Assembly: GCF_001647285.1 (NCBI RefSeq)
Contig: NZ_LRML01000011.1
Span: 1 to 64,000 of the forward strand
Source: Rufibacter roseus
GTDB lineage: Bacteria; Bacteroidota; Bacteroidia; Cytophagales; Hymenobacteraceae
DNA length: 64,000 nucleotides
Direction: 5' to 3'
Below the pieces are notes generated by a model. It was not told where the DNA came from and ran no database searches. It saw only the letters and a program-made list of their open reading frames with translations. Below, piece after piece: positions 45,046 to 54,721 of the stretch (position 1 is the first letter of the stretch; every line of letters starts with the position of its first letter). Both the position numbers and the translations under genes were made by a program.

Positions 45046-48000
45046 TTAAAATCCGCACTGAATTCCAAAAGAGAAGATTCTGCTGGCTGGCCAGTTTCCT
45101 GAATCAAAACCTCTGTCCAAAATTCCGCTACCTACCACGTCCGGATCTAAACCACTGTATTTGGTGAAGGTGATTAAGTTCTGACCGCTTACAAAAATGC
45201 GTGCTGTTCCGAACCCAATTCGTGAAAGAGCAGCCTTAGGTAATGCATAGCCAACTTCAAGATTCCGAACTCTAACGTATGAGCCGTTTTCTAACCAACG
45301 GTCACTTGAGAAGGCGTTATTGAGAGCAATAGCCGGATCTCCTTCCTCTAAACCCAAGCGGGGGTCAGTGGTGTTGGTATTGTCTTCTCTCCAAGGATTG
45401 ATGTCACGTCTGAAGTTGTTCAATTGGTAACTATCCAGATCTCTTCTCACCCCATTGTATATTTTATTACCGAACACCCCTACCAGCTGCAAGTTCACGC
45501 TGAAATTCTTGTAAGAGGCGTTGAACTGGGCACCAGTTTGCAAAGTAGGCCATGGAGATCCACCCACGTAGGTACGGTCACCATCTTCCGTGATACGACC
45601 ATCATCATTGATGTCTACAAATCTGATATCACCTGGTCTGGCATCTGGCTGAATGATGGTACCCTGAGAATTTACGTGCGCATACACCTCATCATAGTTC
45701 TGGAAGATACCAGCGGTTTTCATAACGTACCACTCTCCCAACGGCCTTCCCACTTCACTACGGGTAAGGCCTGTAGAAATATAGTTCTGAACACGACCGC
45801 GGTTGCCTAAATCCAATACCTCATTCTTAATGGTAGTGGCATTTACAGAAACATCCCATTTCAATGCTCTTTCACTGTTACGGTAAGTTGCCCCAAACTC
45901 AAAGCCCCTGTTTCTGATAGAGGCGGCATTTACCGGTGGGTCGCCTTCTAGGTTACCTAAGTACAGCGCTATGGGCAGGTTTACCAATACATCTCTTGAT
46001 TCAGAGTTATAGGCGTTAAATTCCAGGGTAAGCTTGTTGTTGAACAAACCAGCGTCAAAACCTAAGTTCTGCACAATCCGGCTTTCCCATCTTAAGTCTG
46101 GGTTTGTCAGTCTTGCCTGATAGGCACCTATACCAATTATCTCAGAACCGTTAGGTCCAAAAACAGCTCTAGGGTTGCTGTTCAGGTAACCAATGTAATC
46201 CCATGAGCCCAATGTATTGATACCAAGCGTACCATAAGAGGCATTAATCTTTAGGTTATTTACCCATTCCACATTAAAAAACTCTTCTTCACTCAAGCGC
46301 CACGCGGCAGAGAATGACGGGAAGAAACCTGTTCTATAGGCCTCCCCAAACCTTGAGTCTTGATCAACACGGGCAGTAACGGTAAACAGGTAGCGGTCTT
46401 TCAACACATAATTCACCCGTCCTAAATACCCAAGGTTTCTGAAGTTATTGATCACGTCGCCGCTAACTGCAGCAGCACCACCGGCAGAATTAATAGTAGT
46501 GTAATATTGCCCATCTACCACCTGCAGGAAAGTACGCCCGGCTGTAGCACCCTCATGATGTATTGTCTGCTGAGTCACCCCAACAACCCCATCAATATGA
46601 TGCACCCCAAAGTCTTTTGTAAAATTTAAGGTGTGGTCAAACTTAGTGTTCAAGAATCTACCGCGGGCTTCATCAACTCTGGTTGAGTCTGAATTTTGGT
46701 TATAGCGCCAGTCGCCACGTTTTCTGATAGTTCTGGTGTGGTCAAAGCTTACTTCTAGACCTGCATCAAATTTATATGTAAGCCAATCTGCCACTTTCAC
46801 TTCCACGAACCCGTTACCAATCAACTTGGCAAAGTTGTCTCTTGTTCTCCACAGCTCATTTACTGCTATTGAATTCCATGCATACGTCTCAGCGTTTGCG
46901 TTTCCTATACCAAAACCACGAGGATTGTTACCGCCTACTCCAATATAAGAATCACTGCGCACCGGAATGACAGGCAACATTCTAGGAATGTCATAGAAAG
47001 GATTCCCACCTGCCGGTCTTTCCTGGACAGTATTGGTTAGGAGAAGGTTTTCTCCGAAAGAAACTCTACCTCTTTTGCTTCGGGTGTTAATCCGCAAGCT
47101 ACCTCTCTCAAAGTCGTGGCCAATCAATACCCCTTTGTTAGAGAAGAAGCTTCCTGACACCATATAAGTGCTGGTCTCAGAGCCACCTGAAACATTCAGG
47201 TTATAATCCTGCATGTTCCCTAACTGAAAAGCTTCTTCCTGCCAATCAGTATCAATAGACGGATCAAACTCATCGCTTACGCTTGGAGGGGCTGGCAGAC
47301 CGGCATTTTCAAACTGCACTCTTTGCAGAGCCGCAAACTCTGAAGCATTCATCAGGTCCCAGCGCTTTGGTATCTGCTGAATACCATATTTCGCAGAGAA
47401 CTCAACCTTGGCAGGGCCCTCACGACCTTGCTTTGTTGTAATAATAATTACCCCGTTACCGGCCCTGGAACCATAGATTGCCGCAGCCGAGGCGTCCTTT
47501 AATATCTGAATAGATTCAATGTCATTCGTGTTAACGGTAGTATTGGCATCAGACAACATACCATCAATCACATACAAGGGCGCCGTGTTTCTAAAACTTG
47601 CCGCGCCTCTAATTTCAATAGCAGCCCCCTGCCCTGGCCTTCCAGTTGTTCTCACCGTTACTCCAGGCGATAGGCCTTGTATAGACTCTGCAACGGTTGT
47701 AGCAGATACTCGGCTTGCTTGCTCTGTGTCTACCACAGCCACTGCACCAGTAAGATCTCTCTTTCTTACCGTCTGGTACCCGATCACCACCACCTCATTT
47801 AATGTTTGCTCGTCCGCCTGAAGAACAGCATTCACCACGGACTGACCAGCAATAGGCACCTCCAGAGGCGTATACCCCACATAAGAGAAGACAAGCGTAC
47901 CGTTCTCTTGATTTTCTGCCAGGTTAATCAAGTAATTCCCGCTAACATCTGTAGAAGCACCGTTTGTGGTTCCCTTCACCAATACAGTTACGCCTGGCAA

Positions 48001-48180
48001 AGGTTCACCACCTGCACTTGTCACTTTTCCGGTCAAGTTTCGCTGCTGCGCAAAAACCTCTTGCACCAGAGTGCTCAGCATTAGAAAAGTAAGCCCCAAA
48101 AGCACCCTTCTCCAATTGTTGCTCTCTAGGCGGCACGTTGAAGCACCTTGCCGCAATTCAATAGGTAACTTTTTTTTCAT
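45046..48180 (-). CDS. SusC/RagA-family TonB-linked outer membrane protein
   Basis: A 1,044-residue TonB-dependent transporter for oligosaccharides. Signal peptide (LLGLTFLMLSTLVQEVFAQ), carboxypeptidase-regulatory-like domain (about 48-130, NLTGKVTSAGGEPLPGVTVL), plug with EVVVIGYQTVRKRDLTGAVA and AAIYGSRAGNGVIIITTK, then the 22-strand barrel ending FSFGIQCGF. It pairs with the SusD gene 23 bp downstream. Its promoter and an operator for the divergent LacI regulator lie in the 664-bp intergenic region, so substrate-dependent induction by LacI rather than by an ECF or hybrid sensor is likely. Confidence 0.95.
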   Translation of the reverse strand: MKKKLPIELRQGASTCRLESNNWRRVLLGLTFLMLSTLVQEVFAQQRNLTGKVTSAGGEPLPGVTVLVKGTTNGASTDVSGNYLINLAENQENGTLVFSYVGYTPLEVPIAGQSVVNAVLQADEQTLNEVVVIGYQTVRKRDLTGAVAVVDTEQASRVSATTVAESIQGLSPGVTVRTTGRPGQGAAIEIRGAASFRNTAPLYVIDGMLSDANTTVNTNDIESIQILKDASAAAIYGSRAGNGVIIITTKQGREGPAKVEFSAKYGIQQIPKRWDLMNASEFAALQRVQFENAGLPAPPSVSDEFDPSIDTDWQEEAFQLGNMQDYNLNVSGGSETSTYMVSGSFFSNKGVLIGHDFERGSLRINTRSKRGRVSFGENLLLTNTVQERPAGGNPFYDIPRMLPVIPVRSDSYIGVGGNNPRGFGIGNANAETYAWNSIAVNELWRTRDNFAKLIGNGFVEVKVADWLTYKFDAGLEVSFDHTRTIRKRGDWRYNQNSDSTRVDEARGRFLNTKFDHTLNFTKDFGVHHIDGVVGVTQQTIHHEGATAGRTFLQVVDGQYYTTINSAGGAAAVSGDVINNFRNLGYLGRVNYVLKDRYLFTVTARVDQDSRFGEAYRTGFFPSFSAAWRLSEEEFFNVEWVNNLKINASYGTLGINTLGSWDYIGYLNSNPRAVFGPNGSEIIGIGAYQARLTNPDLRWESRIVQNLGFDAGLFNNKLTLEFNAYNSESRDVLVNLPIALYLGNLEGDPPVNAASIRNRGFEFGATYRNSERALKWDVSVNATTIKNEVLDLGNRGRVQNYISTGLTRSEVGRPLGEWYVMKTAGIFQNYDEVYAHVNSQGTIIQPDARPGDIRFVDINDDGRITEDGDRTYVGGSPWPTLQTGAQFNASYKNFSVNLQLVGVFGNKIYNGVRRDLDSYQLNNFRRDINPWREDNTNTTDPRLGLEEGDPAIALNNAFSSDRWLENGSYVRVRNLEVGYALPKAALSRIGFGTARIFVSGQNLITFTKYSGLDPDVVGSGILDRGFDSGNWPASRIFSFGIQCGF

Positions 48181-48321
48181 GTAATATAGGTTTGGGATTA
48201 TGTAAAAGTATTTCAGAATTAAGCCTTGGTCCTCTGGCTACTAATCATTAACCAACCACTTCCATCTTTCTTTAACCTCTATTCCACATGCAGACAAAAC
48301 CGTCAATAAGCCACAAGGTTA

Positions 48322-48335
48322 GTTAAGCGATTAAC
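48322..48335. promoter_or_regulatory. LacI operator candidate at the susC start site
   Basis: GTTAAGCGATTAAC, a palindrome with one broken pair, related to TTAATCGATTAA. It lies immediately downstream of the susC -7 element and would cover the transcription start, the classical place for repression. Confidence 0.6.
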
Positions 48336-48340
48336 AACAG

Positions 48341-48369
48341 CAAACTTAAGATTTTTTTTCAGAACACAA
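48341..48369 (-). promoter_or_regulatory. Promoter of the susC-susD operon
   Basis: Minus strand TTG (48369-48367), an 18-bp spacer and TAAGTTTG (48348-48341), a perfect TAnnTTTG. The start codon is 161 bp downstream at 48180, leaving a long 5' leader. Confidence 0.65.
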
Positions 48370-48756
48370 GCAGTTTTATAAAATTTTCATAATTTACCAG
48401 AAGTTATCAGGTGTGTGATTATTAAAAAATCACTAACAAGCCGCACGAACAAATTTTCTCCAACAGAAAAATATACAATACATAATAGCATCAAATAGAA
48501 CTATTAGTACAAGACAAATTAAATATTATGCTGAATTTCAATAATTTAGCAATATCAATATCTATAAAATAGCTAAAGAAGTTTGTTCGCATCAACTGAA
48601 CAACTGTTATACATCTAGAAAGTTTAAACTAAATACTCTGGCAAAACAGGGGCTCATTTGCCATTAACCTTGCATTTAGCATACTGTCATACAACACATA
48701 ACATATTAATTAATAGCTTTTTAATAAACAACCAAAAAAGATAATTAAGATTTAAA

Positions 48757-48787
48757 TTGTATATTTAATCGATTAAGCATAGTTTAG
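48757..48787 (+). promoter_or_regulatory. Candidate lacI promoter with operator in its spacer
   Basis: TTG (48757-48759), 20-bp spacer, TAGTTTAG (48780-48787, imperfect -7). The operator TTAATCGATTAA (48765-48776) lies inside the spacer, consistent with autoregulation. Confidence 0.45.
48765..48776. promoter_or_regulatory. LacI operator, perfect TTAATCGATTAA palindrome
   Basis: A perfect 12-bp palindrome with the central CG expected of LacI-family operators, 69 bp before the lacI start. The same 12-mer recurs at 49902. Confidence 0.75.
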
Positions 48788-48844
48788 CTTAATAAACGCT
48801 TAACATTAAGTTACACAGGCCGAGGAGTTGCGAAATATTCACAT

Positions 48845-49861
48845 ATGAGAAATAAGGTATCTTTAAAAGACATAGCACAGAAAGTGGGAGTTTCTACCGC
48901 TGCAGTATCCTATGCTCTTAACAAGGAGAAAGAAGGAAAAGTGAGTGATGAAATGGCCGCCAAAATCAGGGCTACAGCAAAAGAACTCAACTACCAACCA
49001 AACCAAATTGCAAAAAGCTTAAAGATTGGGCGCACCAATACCTTAGGTTTAATTATTGCCGATGTTTCTAACCCATTCTTTGCCACCATTGCCCGAGTGG
49101 TAGAAGATGAGGCGAAAGCACATGGCTACACAGTAGTTTTTGGCAGCTCAGACGAAAAAGCAGAACGGTCATGGGACCTAATTAATGTTTTAGCAAATAG
49201 ACAGGTGGATGGATTAATCATTGCCCCGTCAGAAGCCTCAGAAGACCAAATACTATATTTAAAGGAGCAGAAGATACCTTTTGTTCTAATAGATAGATAT
49301 TACCCTGACATACCATCCAGCTTTGTTGTTCTTGATAATTACAAAGCTGCTTATGACGCCGTGTTTCACCTCATTGAAAATGGCAGAAAAAGGGTAGGCA
49401 TGTTAGCCTACAAAACAAACCTGTATCATATGCAGGAGAGAAAAAGAGGGTACCAGGAAGCTCTTCAGGCAGCAGAGCTTCCAGTAGGCAAAAGCCTTTT
49501 GAAGGAAGTAAAGCATGATGACACCAAGAACGGGGTAAAAGCTGCCATAGATGCTATGCTTGCTTCTCCAGAAGGACTTGACGCCCTATTCTTTGCCACC
49601 AACACCCTGGCAATACATGGTCTGAAATATATTGACAGCTTAAATCTTAAAGTTCCAACTGATCTAGCCATTGTCAGTTTTGATGAGGGTGAGGCATTTG
49701 ACTTTTACTACTGCCCTTTAACCCACATAAAACAACCAGTAGATGAAATTGGCAAAGAGGCGGTCCAGCTCCTACTAGATCAAATGTCTAGCTCCAACGG
49801 CAGAATAGGACAGATTCATTTTGAGCCTGAACTAATAATACGCCAGTCTAGCGGAGCTTAA
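48845..49861 (+). CDS. LacI-family regulator of the saccharide locus
   Basis: A 338-residue repressor: helix-turn-helix (about 5-50, VSLKDIAQKVGVSTAAVSYA, NYQPNQIAKSLK) and a periplasmic-binding-protein-like effector domain (about 60-335, TLGLIIADVSNPFFATIA, VDGLIIAPSE, FVLIDRYYP). It is divergent from susC and starts the lipoprotein-fucI-fucP-araB run. Four operator-like palindromes occur at 48322, 48765, 49902 and 40126, so it probably controls both arms of the locus and itself. The effector is likely a pathway sugar such as D-ribulose, D-arabinose or an oligosaccharide; this is inference. Confidence 0.92.
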   Translation: MRNKVSLKDIAQKVGVSTAAVSYALNKEKEGKVSDEMAAKIRATAKELNYQPNQIAKSLKIGRTNTLGLIIADVSNPFFATIARVVEDEAKAHGYTVVFGSSDEKAERSWDLINVLANRQVDGLIIAPSEASEDQILYLKEQKIPFVLIDRYYPDIPSSFVVLDNYKAAYDAVFHLIENGRKRVGMLAYKTNLYHMQERKRGYQEALQAAELPVGKSLLKEVKHDDTKNGVKAAIDAMLASPEGLDALFFATNTLAIHGLKYIDSLNLKVPTDLAIVSFDEGEAFDFYYCPLTHIKQPVDEIGKEAVQLLLDQMSSSNGRIGQIHFEPELIIRQSSGA

Positions 49862-49901
49862 AAACTGAAATCTCTAAAAAAGATCTTGTTGCTTTAATGT
49901 T

Positions 49902-49913
49902 TTAATCGATTAA
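49902..49913. promoter_or_regulatory. LacI operator, second perfect TTAATCGATTAA
   Basis: The identical 12-bp palindrome, between lacI and the lipoprotein gene, 81 bp before the start at 49994. It implies a separate regulated promoter for the catabolic genes. Confidence 0.75.
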
Positions 49914-49993
49914 CTGCAATACCTATCAATCCCCACCATTGTGCTCCATACTTTTTTAAGCTTCTCCACCGAGTTAATTGCAAAACAATACAT

Positions 49994-51235
49994 ATGAAAA
50001 AAACTCCCCTTTTAATCCTTCTTCTAGCTATGAGCCTACAGGCATGCCAAACCAACGAGAGTAAAACCCAAGAACAGTCAACAGCCTCTCAGCAGAGTAC
50101 TGAAGGCTCTTTTGGGTATGACTTAAATTTCCTGAAGAGCAAAGACGACAGCCTTGTTGTACTTAAAAGCGCAGATGGATCTAGCCAGGTGATTGTATCT
50201 GCTAAATACCAAGGGAAAGTATTTACCTCTACCGCAGAAGGCATAGATGGTAGAAGCTTTGGCTGGATTAACTATGAGGCTTTTGATGCCCCTATTGACC
50301 CACACATGAATGCCTACGGCGGAGAGAACAGATTATGGCTTGGTCCTGAAGGAGGTAAGTTCTCTATCTTTTTCAGACCGAACGCTAAAATGGTTTTTGA
50401 CAACTGGGCTACACCGGCTGCCATTGACACAGAACGTTGGCAAGTACTTTCCAGTGGACAAGACAAGGTTTCAATGCAAAAAGAAACCTCTATTCAGAAC
50501 TACTTAGGCACCACCCTGAACACTAAAATCAAACGTGATGTACAGATACTAACCAGTGCTGAAATTGAGAGCATGCTGGGAGTGGGCGCAGGCGAAGGAG
50601 TAAAAGTGGTTGGTTTTAAAACCAACAATGCTATCACCAACACAGGTGACAAAGCCTGGACAAAAGAAACAGGAGCTCCCTGTATCTGGATTCTTGACAT
50701 GTTCAACCCTGCCAACGGCACCGTAATTGTGGTTCCTTTCAATGAGCAGGCTACCGGCAAAGTAGCTACCACCGATTATTTTGGGGAGATACCAGAAGAC
50801 CGCATTAAGTACAATAACGGGATTTTGTATTTTAAAGCAGACGGTAAATCAAGAGGCAAATTAGGCTTGGCCCCAGAGAGAGCAAAACCTATTGCCGGCA
50901 GCTATGACCCTACCAACAATGTGCTAACCGTTACAAAATTTGATGTAGACAACAATGGCGTTTATCTCAACCAAGAATGGACCACGGCAAAAGATCCACT
51001 AAAAGGTGATGCTGTCAATGCATACAATGATGGTCCTCTGGAAGATGGAAGCCAAATGGGTCCTTTCTATGAAATTGAAAGCGTTTCACCGGCAGCGTTC
51101 CTTCAGCCTGGCCAAACACTTACCCATAACCACAGCGTTTTCCACTTTACCGGTGACAAAGCCGCATTAGATCAAATTGCGCAGAAGATTTTTGGTGTCT
51201 CCCTGGAAACCATTCAAAATACATTTCAAAAGTAA
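49994..51235 (+). CDS. Lipoprotein, DUF6786-like, possibly mutarotase fold
   Basis: A 413-residue lipoprotein (AMSLQAC, Cys about 18) followed by a Gln/Ser/Thr linker. It contains [20 protein letters not shown] (about 108-127) and late [18 protein letters not shown] and [10 protein letters not shown] (about 357-386), a pattern seen in galactose-mutarotase-like beta-sandwich proteins. I believe the family is DUF6786, from memory. It stands directly before fucI (41 bp) under its own operator, so it may epimerise or bind the sugar outside the cytoplasm. No activity is established from the sequence. Confidence 0.55.
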   Translation: MKKTPLLILLLAMSLQACQTNESKTQEQSTASQQSTEGSFGYDLNFLKSKDDSLVVLKSADGSSQVIVSAKYQGKVFTSTAEGIDGRSFGWINYEAFDAPIDPHMNAYGGENRLWLGPEGGKFSIFFRPNAKMVFDNWATPAAIDTERWQVLSSGQDKVSMQKETSIQNYLGTTLNTKIKRDVQILTSAEIESMLGVGAGEGVKVVGFKTNNAITNTGDKAWTKETGAPCIWILDMFNPANGTVIVVPFNEQATGKVATTDYFGEIPEDRIKYNNGILYFKADGKSRGKLGLAPERAKPIAGSYDPTNNVLTVTKFDVDNNGVYLNQEWTTAKDPLKGDAVNAYNDGPLEDGSQMGPFYEIESVSPAAFLQPGQTLTHNHSVFHFTGDKAALDQIAQKIFGVSLETIQNTFQK

Positions 51236-51276
51236 GAAGCATAGTCAAGTTGAGACTAGCTGTTGAACAAAGACAA

Positions 51277-53052
51277 ATGAAAGAAGCAAAAGAAGAATAT
51301 CCAAGAATAGGCATCAGACCTATTATAGACGGCCGATTGGGCGGCGTGCGTGAGTCATTGGAAGAAACCACCATGAACATGGCTCGCAACGTAGCAGCGT
51401 TGTTTGAGCGTGAATTGAAATATCCAGACGGCACCCCAGTACAATGTGTAATTGCTGACTCCACCATTGGTGGTGTAAAAGAAGCAGCCGACTGTGCTAA
51501 AAAGTTTGAGAGAGAAAATGTAGGAGTTTCTTTGTCAGTTACCCCCTGCTGGTGCTACGGCACTGAAACCATAGACATGAACCCTCATCTGCCTAAGGCA
51601 ATTTGGGGCTTTAACGGAACCGAAAGACCTGGTGCAGTTTATCTGGCCGCGGCACTTGCCGGGCACAACCAAAAGGGTTTACCAGCCTTTGGGATATACG
51701 GCAAAGACGTTCAGGATGTAGGCGATCTTTATGTACCGGAAGATGTAAAGTCTAAGCTTTTAAGCTTTGCCAGAGCAGGTCTGGCCGTAGCCATCATGCG
51801 CGGAAAATCATACCTAAGCATTGGCTCAGTTTCAATGGGTATTGCCGGATCTATTGTAGATGCTGATTTCTTTCAGAACTACCTGGGCATGCGCAATGAG
51901 TATGTTGATTCTACAGAGGTGTTGAGAAGAATTGAGCATAATATTTTTGATCAGGAAGAATATGCCAAAGCTATTGCCTGGACAAAAGAGAACTGTAAAG
52001 AAGGAGAAGACTTTAACCCAGCGGAAAAGCAGAGCACCAGAGAGCAAAAAGACCAAGATTGGGAGTTCGTGGTGAAAATGACCCTAATTATTCGGGATCT
52101 GATGATTGGCAACGAGAAGTTGGCAGAGATGGGATTTGGAGAAGAGGCTTTTGGTCACAATGCCATAGCGTCAGGCTTCCAAGGCCAGCGCCAGTGGACA
52201 GACTTTTTACCGAACGGAGACTTTCCAGAAGCAATCTTGAACTCCTCTTTTGACTGGAACGGAATCAGGGCACCCTTCATGGTAGCCACTGAAAACGACT
52301 CGCTGAACGGCGTGCCTATGTTGTTCGGTCACCTGCTCACCAATACGGCTCAGATCTTTGCCGATGTAAGAACTTATTGGAGCCCTGAAGCGGTAGAACG
52401 CGTTTCCGGCTGGAAACCAACTGATCAGGCTGCCAACGGATTCATCCACCTGATCAACTCGGGCTCCTGCACCTTAGACGGCACCGGCCAACAATCGCGT
52501 GACGGCCAGCCTGCCATGAAGCCTTTCTGGGAGATTAGTGAAGAAGAAGCTCAAGCCTGTTTAAACGCTACCACTTGGTACCCTGCCAACAATGGCTACT
52601 TCAGAGGGGGCGGCTATTCTTCTAAGTTTTTGACTAAAGGTGGCATGCCCGTCACCATGAGCCGGATTAACCTGATCAAAGGCCAAGGCCCCGTGTTGCA
52701 GATAGCGGAAGGTTATACCATTGATATTCCGGAGAATGTACACCAGATATTAGATGAGCGCACTGACAGAACCTGGCCTACCACTTGGTTTGTGCCAAAA
52801 CTAACCGGTCAGGGAGCCTTCAGAGATGTGTATTCTGTAATGGCCAACTGGGGCTCTAACCATGGCTCTATCAGCTACGGACACGTAGGCTCAGATCTAA
52901 TCACGCTTGCCTCTATGCTCCGGATTCCGGTTTGTATGCACAATGTGGAAGATGAGCGTATTTTCAGGCCTTCTGCCTGGAGCGCCTTTGGCATGGACCC
53001 AGAAGGTTCAGACTACCGTGCCTGCCAAACCTATGGCCCTGTCTATAAATAG
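51277..53052 (+). CDS. fucI: L-fucose isomerase / D-arabinose isomerase
   Basis: A 591-residue cytoplasmic isomerase from the ATG at 51277; the frame is open from a TTG 27 bp earlier that is not needed. It matches E. coli FucI nearly end to end: [85 protein letters not shown], and SYGHVGSD (Mn-binding/catalytic regions). FucI converts L-fucose to L-fuculose and equally D-arabinose to D-ribulose. No fuculokinase or fuculose-phosphate aldolase gene is in the window; instead araB follows, so D-arabinose is the more coherent substrate. It is followed by a hairpin and a palindrome. Confidence 0.95.
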   Translation: MKEAKEEYPRIGIRPIIDGRLGGVRESLEETTMNMARNVAALFERELKYPDGTPVQCVIADSTIGGVKEAADCAKKFERENVGVSLSVTPCWCYGTETIDMNPHLPKAIWGFNGTERPGAVYLAAALAGHNQKGLPAFGIYGKDVQDVGDLYVPEDVKSKLLSFARAGLAVAIMRGKSYLSIGSVSMGIAGSIVDADFFQNYLGMRNEYVDSTEVLRRIEHNIFDQEEYAKAIAWTKENCKEGEDFNPAEKQSTREQKDQDWEFVVKMTLIIRDLMIGNEKLAEMGFGEEAFGHNAIASGFQGQRQWTDFLPNGDFPEAILNSSFDWNGIRAPFMVATENDSLNGVPMLFGHLLTNTAQIFADVRTYWSPEAVERVSGWKPTDQAANGFIHLINSGSCTLDGTGQQSRDGQPAMKPFWEISEEEAQACLNATTWYPANNGYFRGGGYSSKFLTKGGMPVTMSRINLIKGQGPVLQIAEGYTIDIPENVHQILDERTDRTWPTTWFVPKLTGQGAFRDVYSVMANWGSNHGSISYGHVGSDLITLASMLRIPVCMHNVEDERIFRPSAWSAFGMDPEGSDYRACQTYGPVYK

Positions 53053-53067
53053 ATTTTCATTCCACTC

Positions 53068-53114
53068 AATGCGCAGGCAGTTGCAAATTTTAGTTAGTTA
53101 ACTGCCTGCGCATT
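53068..53114 (+). terminator. Hairpin after fucI
   Basis: A 15-bp stem AATGCGCAGGCAGTT with its complement and a 17-base loop, 16 bp after the stop. Only a short T stretch follows, so it may be a partial terminator or an mRNA 3' end stabiliser before fucP. Confidence 0.6.
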
Positions 53115-53148
53115 TAACTAACACGCTGCACACTTTAATTTTTGATTT

Positions 53149-53190
53149 CTGTTTTAAGCCTAAATTTTCAAAAACAGGTCTGAAACACAG
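53149..53190. repeat. Intergenic palindrome copy 11
   Basis: CTGTTTTAAGCCT and GGTCTGAAACACAG arms around AAATTTTCAAAAACA. It is a degenerate member of the family in the fucI-fucP gap. Confidence 0.75.
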
Positions 53191-53284
53191 CTTTTAAGTC
53201 TACTCTCTTTGCACTCCTTACTATTCTAAACAAACGCATGTAAACCAGCCTACCGGCACCACCAAACTCAAACAAGCAAGAACA

Positions 53285-54613
53285 ATGGCGAAGGATTTTA
53301 GAAGTTCCATGATCAAGTCGGCCAACCTATGGCCTTTTATTCTTATCACTAGCCTTTTCTTCTTCTGGGGGTTGGCTAATAACATGACCGATACGCTGCT
53401 GGCAGCTTTTAAGCGAATCATGAGCATGACTGATTTCCAGACCTCCTGGATTCAGTTAGCCTTTTATGGTTCTTATTTTTGCCTGGCTTTGCCAGCCGCC
53501 ATCATCATCAAAAAGTACACTTACAAATCGGGGGTATTATTGGGGCTGGGGCTTTTCATTTTAGGTGCTTTGCTGTTTTACCCAGCAAGCCAATCTATGG
53601 ATTACGCCCACTTCCTGATTGCCTTGTTCATTCTGGCAGGTGGCTTATCTATTCTGGAAACCGCGGCCAATCCGTTTGTGTTTGCCATGGGCTCGGAAGA
53701 AACCGGAACCAGACGCTTGAATCTGGCCCAGTCATTCAACCCAATCGGCTCTATGACGGGCGTACTGCTCAGCAAGCTGTTCATTTTGTCGCAACTGAAT
53801 AAAGCCAGTGCTGAAGAAAGAGCAGACATGACAGCTGAGCAGCTACAGACCATTCAATCAGACGAACTCTCGTCAGTAATGGGTCCTTATGTAGGTGTAG
53901 CCGTTGTGCTGGTACTTTTAGGAATACTGATCAAGACCACTAAAATGCCTGAAATGAAAGATGAAGGTAGATTAGACCTGGGGGCAACTTTTAAAAGGCT
54001 TCTGAAAAAGCCGACATATGTGTGGAGCGTAATTGCGCAGTTCATTTATGTAGGGGTGCAGATCTGTGTATGGTCTTTTACGATCAGATACGTAATGGAA
54101 CAGCTCAGCCTGAACGAAGACGACTCTTCTAACTATTACCTGGTTTCTCTGATCTTATTTGCCAGCTGCCGGTTTATTTTCACAGGCTTGATGAAATACA
54201 TCAGACCAAGAATATTACTGCTGTTCTCCGCTATTGCGGCTGTGGCATTTACCTTGATAGTTATTTATGGTAGCGGGCATTTAGGTGTTTATGCTTTAAT
54301 AGGTATTTCAGGTTGCATGTCCTTAATGTTCCCTACCATTTATGGCCTAGGCATGCGTGGTGTAGGCAAAGACACTAAGATAGCCGGATCGGGTATGATT
54401 ATGGCAATTTTAGGAGGCGCCATTTTGCCTGTTTTTCAAGGGCAGATGTCAGATTCAACCCAAAGCATTTCGCTTTCTTTTTATATCCCATTATTCTGCT
54501 TCGCCTTTATTGCCTTATATGCGCTATTTGGTGCTAAGCTGGATAAATCAGCTGATTACGGAACAGAAAACGAAGTATTGGAAAAAGAGCCATTAACAAA
54601 AGCGGTAATCTAA
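53285..54613 (+). CDS. fucP: FucP-type sugar:H+ symporter (MFS)
   Basis: A 442-residue inner-membrane transporter of the fucose:H+ symporter family with about 12 membrane helices. Matches to E. coli FucP include SLFFFWGLANNMTDTLL, SWIQLAFYGSYFCLALPA, ETAANPFVFAMGSEE, RRLNLAQSFNPIGSMTGVLL, and YVGVQICVWSFTIRYVME. The E. coli protein carries L-fucose, L-galactose and D-arabinose. It lies between fucI and araB in the same direction, so import of D-arabinose or a similar sugar into the isomerase-kinase route is the natural reading. Confidence 0.9.
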   Translation: MAKDFRSSMIKSANLWPFILITSLFFFWGLANNMTDTLLAAFKRIMSMTDFQTSWIQLAFYGSYFCLALPAAIIIKKYTYKSGVLLGLGLFILGALLFYPASQSMDYAHFLIALFILAGGLSILETAANPFVFAMGSEETGTRRLNLAQSFNPIGSMTGVLLSKLFILSQLNKASAEERADMTAEQLQTIQSDELSSVMGPYVGVAVVLVLLGILIKTTKMPEMKDEGRLDLGATFKRLLKKPTYVWSVIAQFIYVGVQICVWSFTIRYVMEQLSLNEDDSSNYYLVSLILFASCRFIFTGLMKYIRPRILLLFSAIAAVAFTLIVIYGSGHLGVYALIGISGCMSLMFPTIYGLGMRGVGKDTKIAGSGMIMAILGGAILPVFQGQMSDSTQSISLSFYIPLFCFAFIALYALFGAKLDKSADYGTENEVLEKEPLTKAVI

Positions 54614-54721
54614 AGTCTGTTTAACCTGAGGTTTGATACAAGTAGAAATCTGTTAAACAATTATTTTCTGTCTTATTGTGCCATCTGCCGCGGGCATACT
54701 TTTACCAAATTTGACAATATC

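Larger units (their letters stand above)
48181..48844. other. 664-bp divergent regulatory region of the saccharide locus
   Basis: An AT-rich region between divergent susC and lacI. It contains the susC promoter with an overlapping operator near 48322-48369 and the lacI promoter with its operator near 48757-48787. I see no gene between them. Confidence 0.7.
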
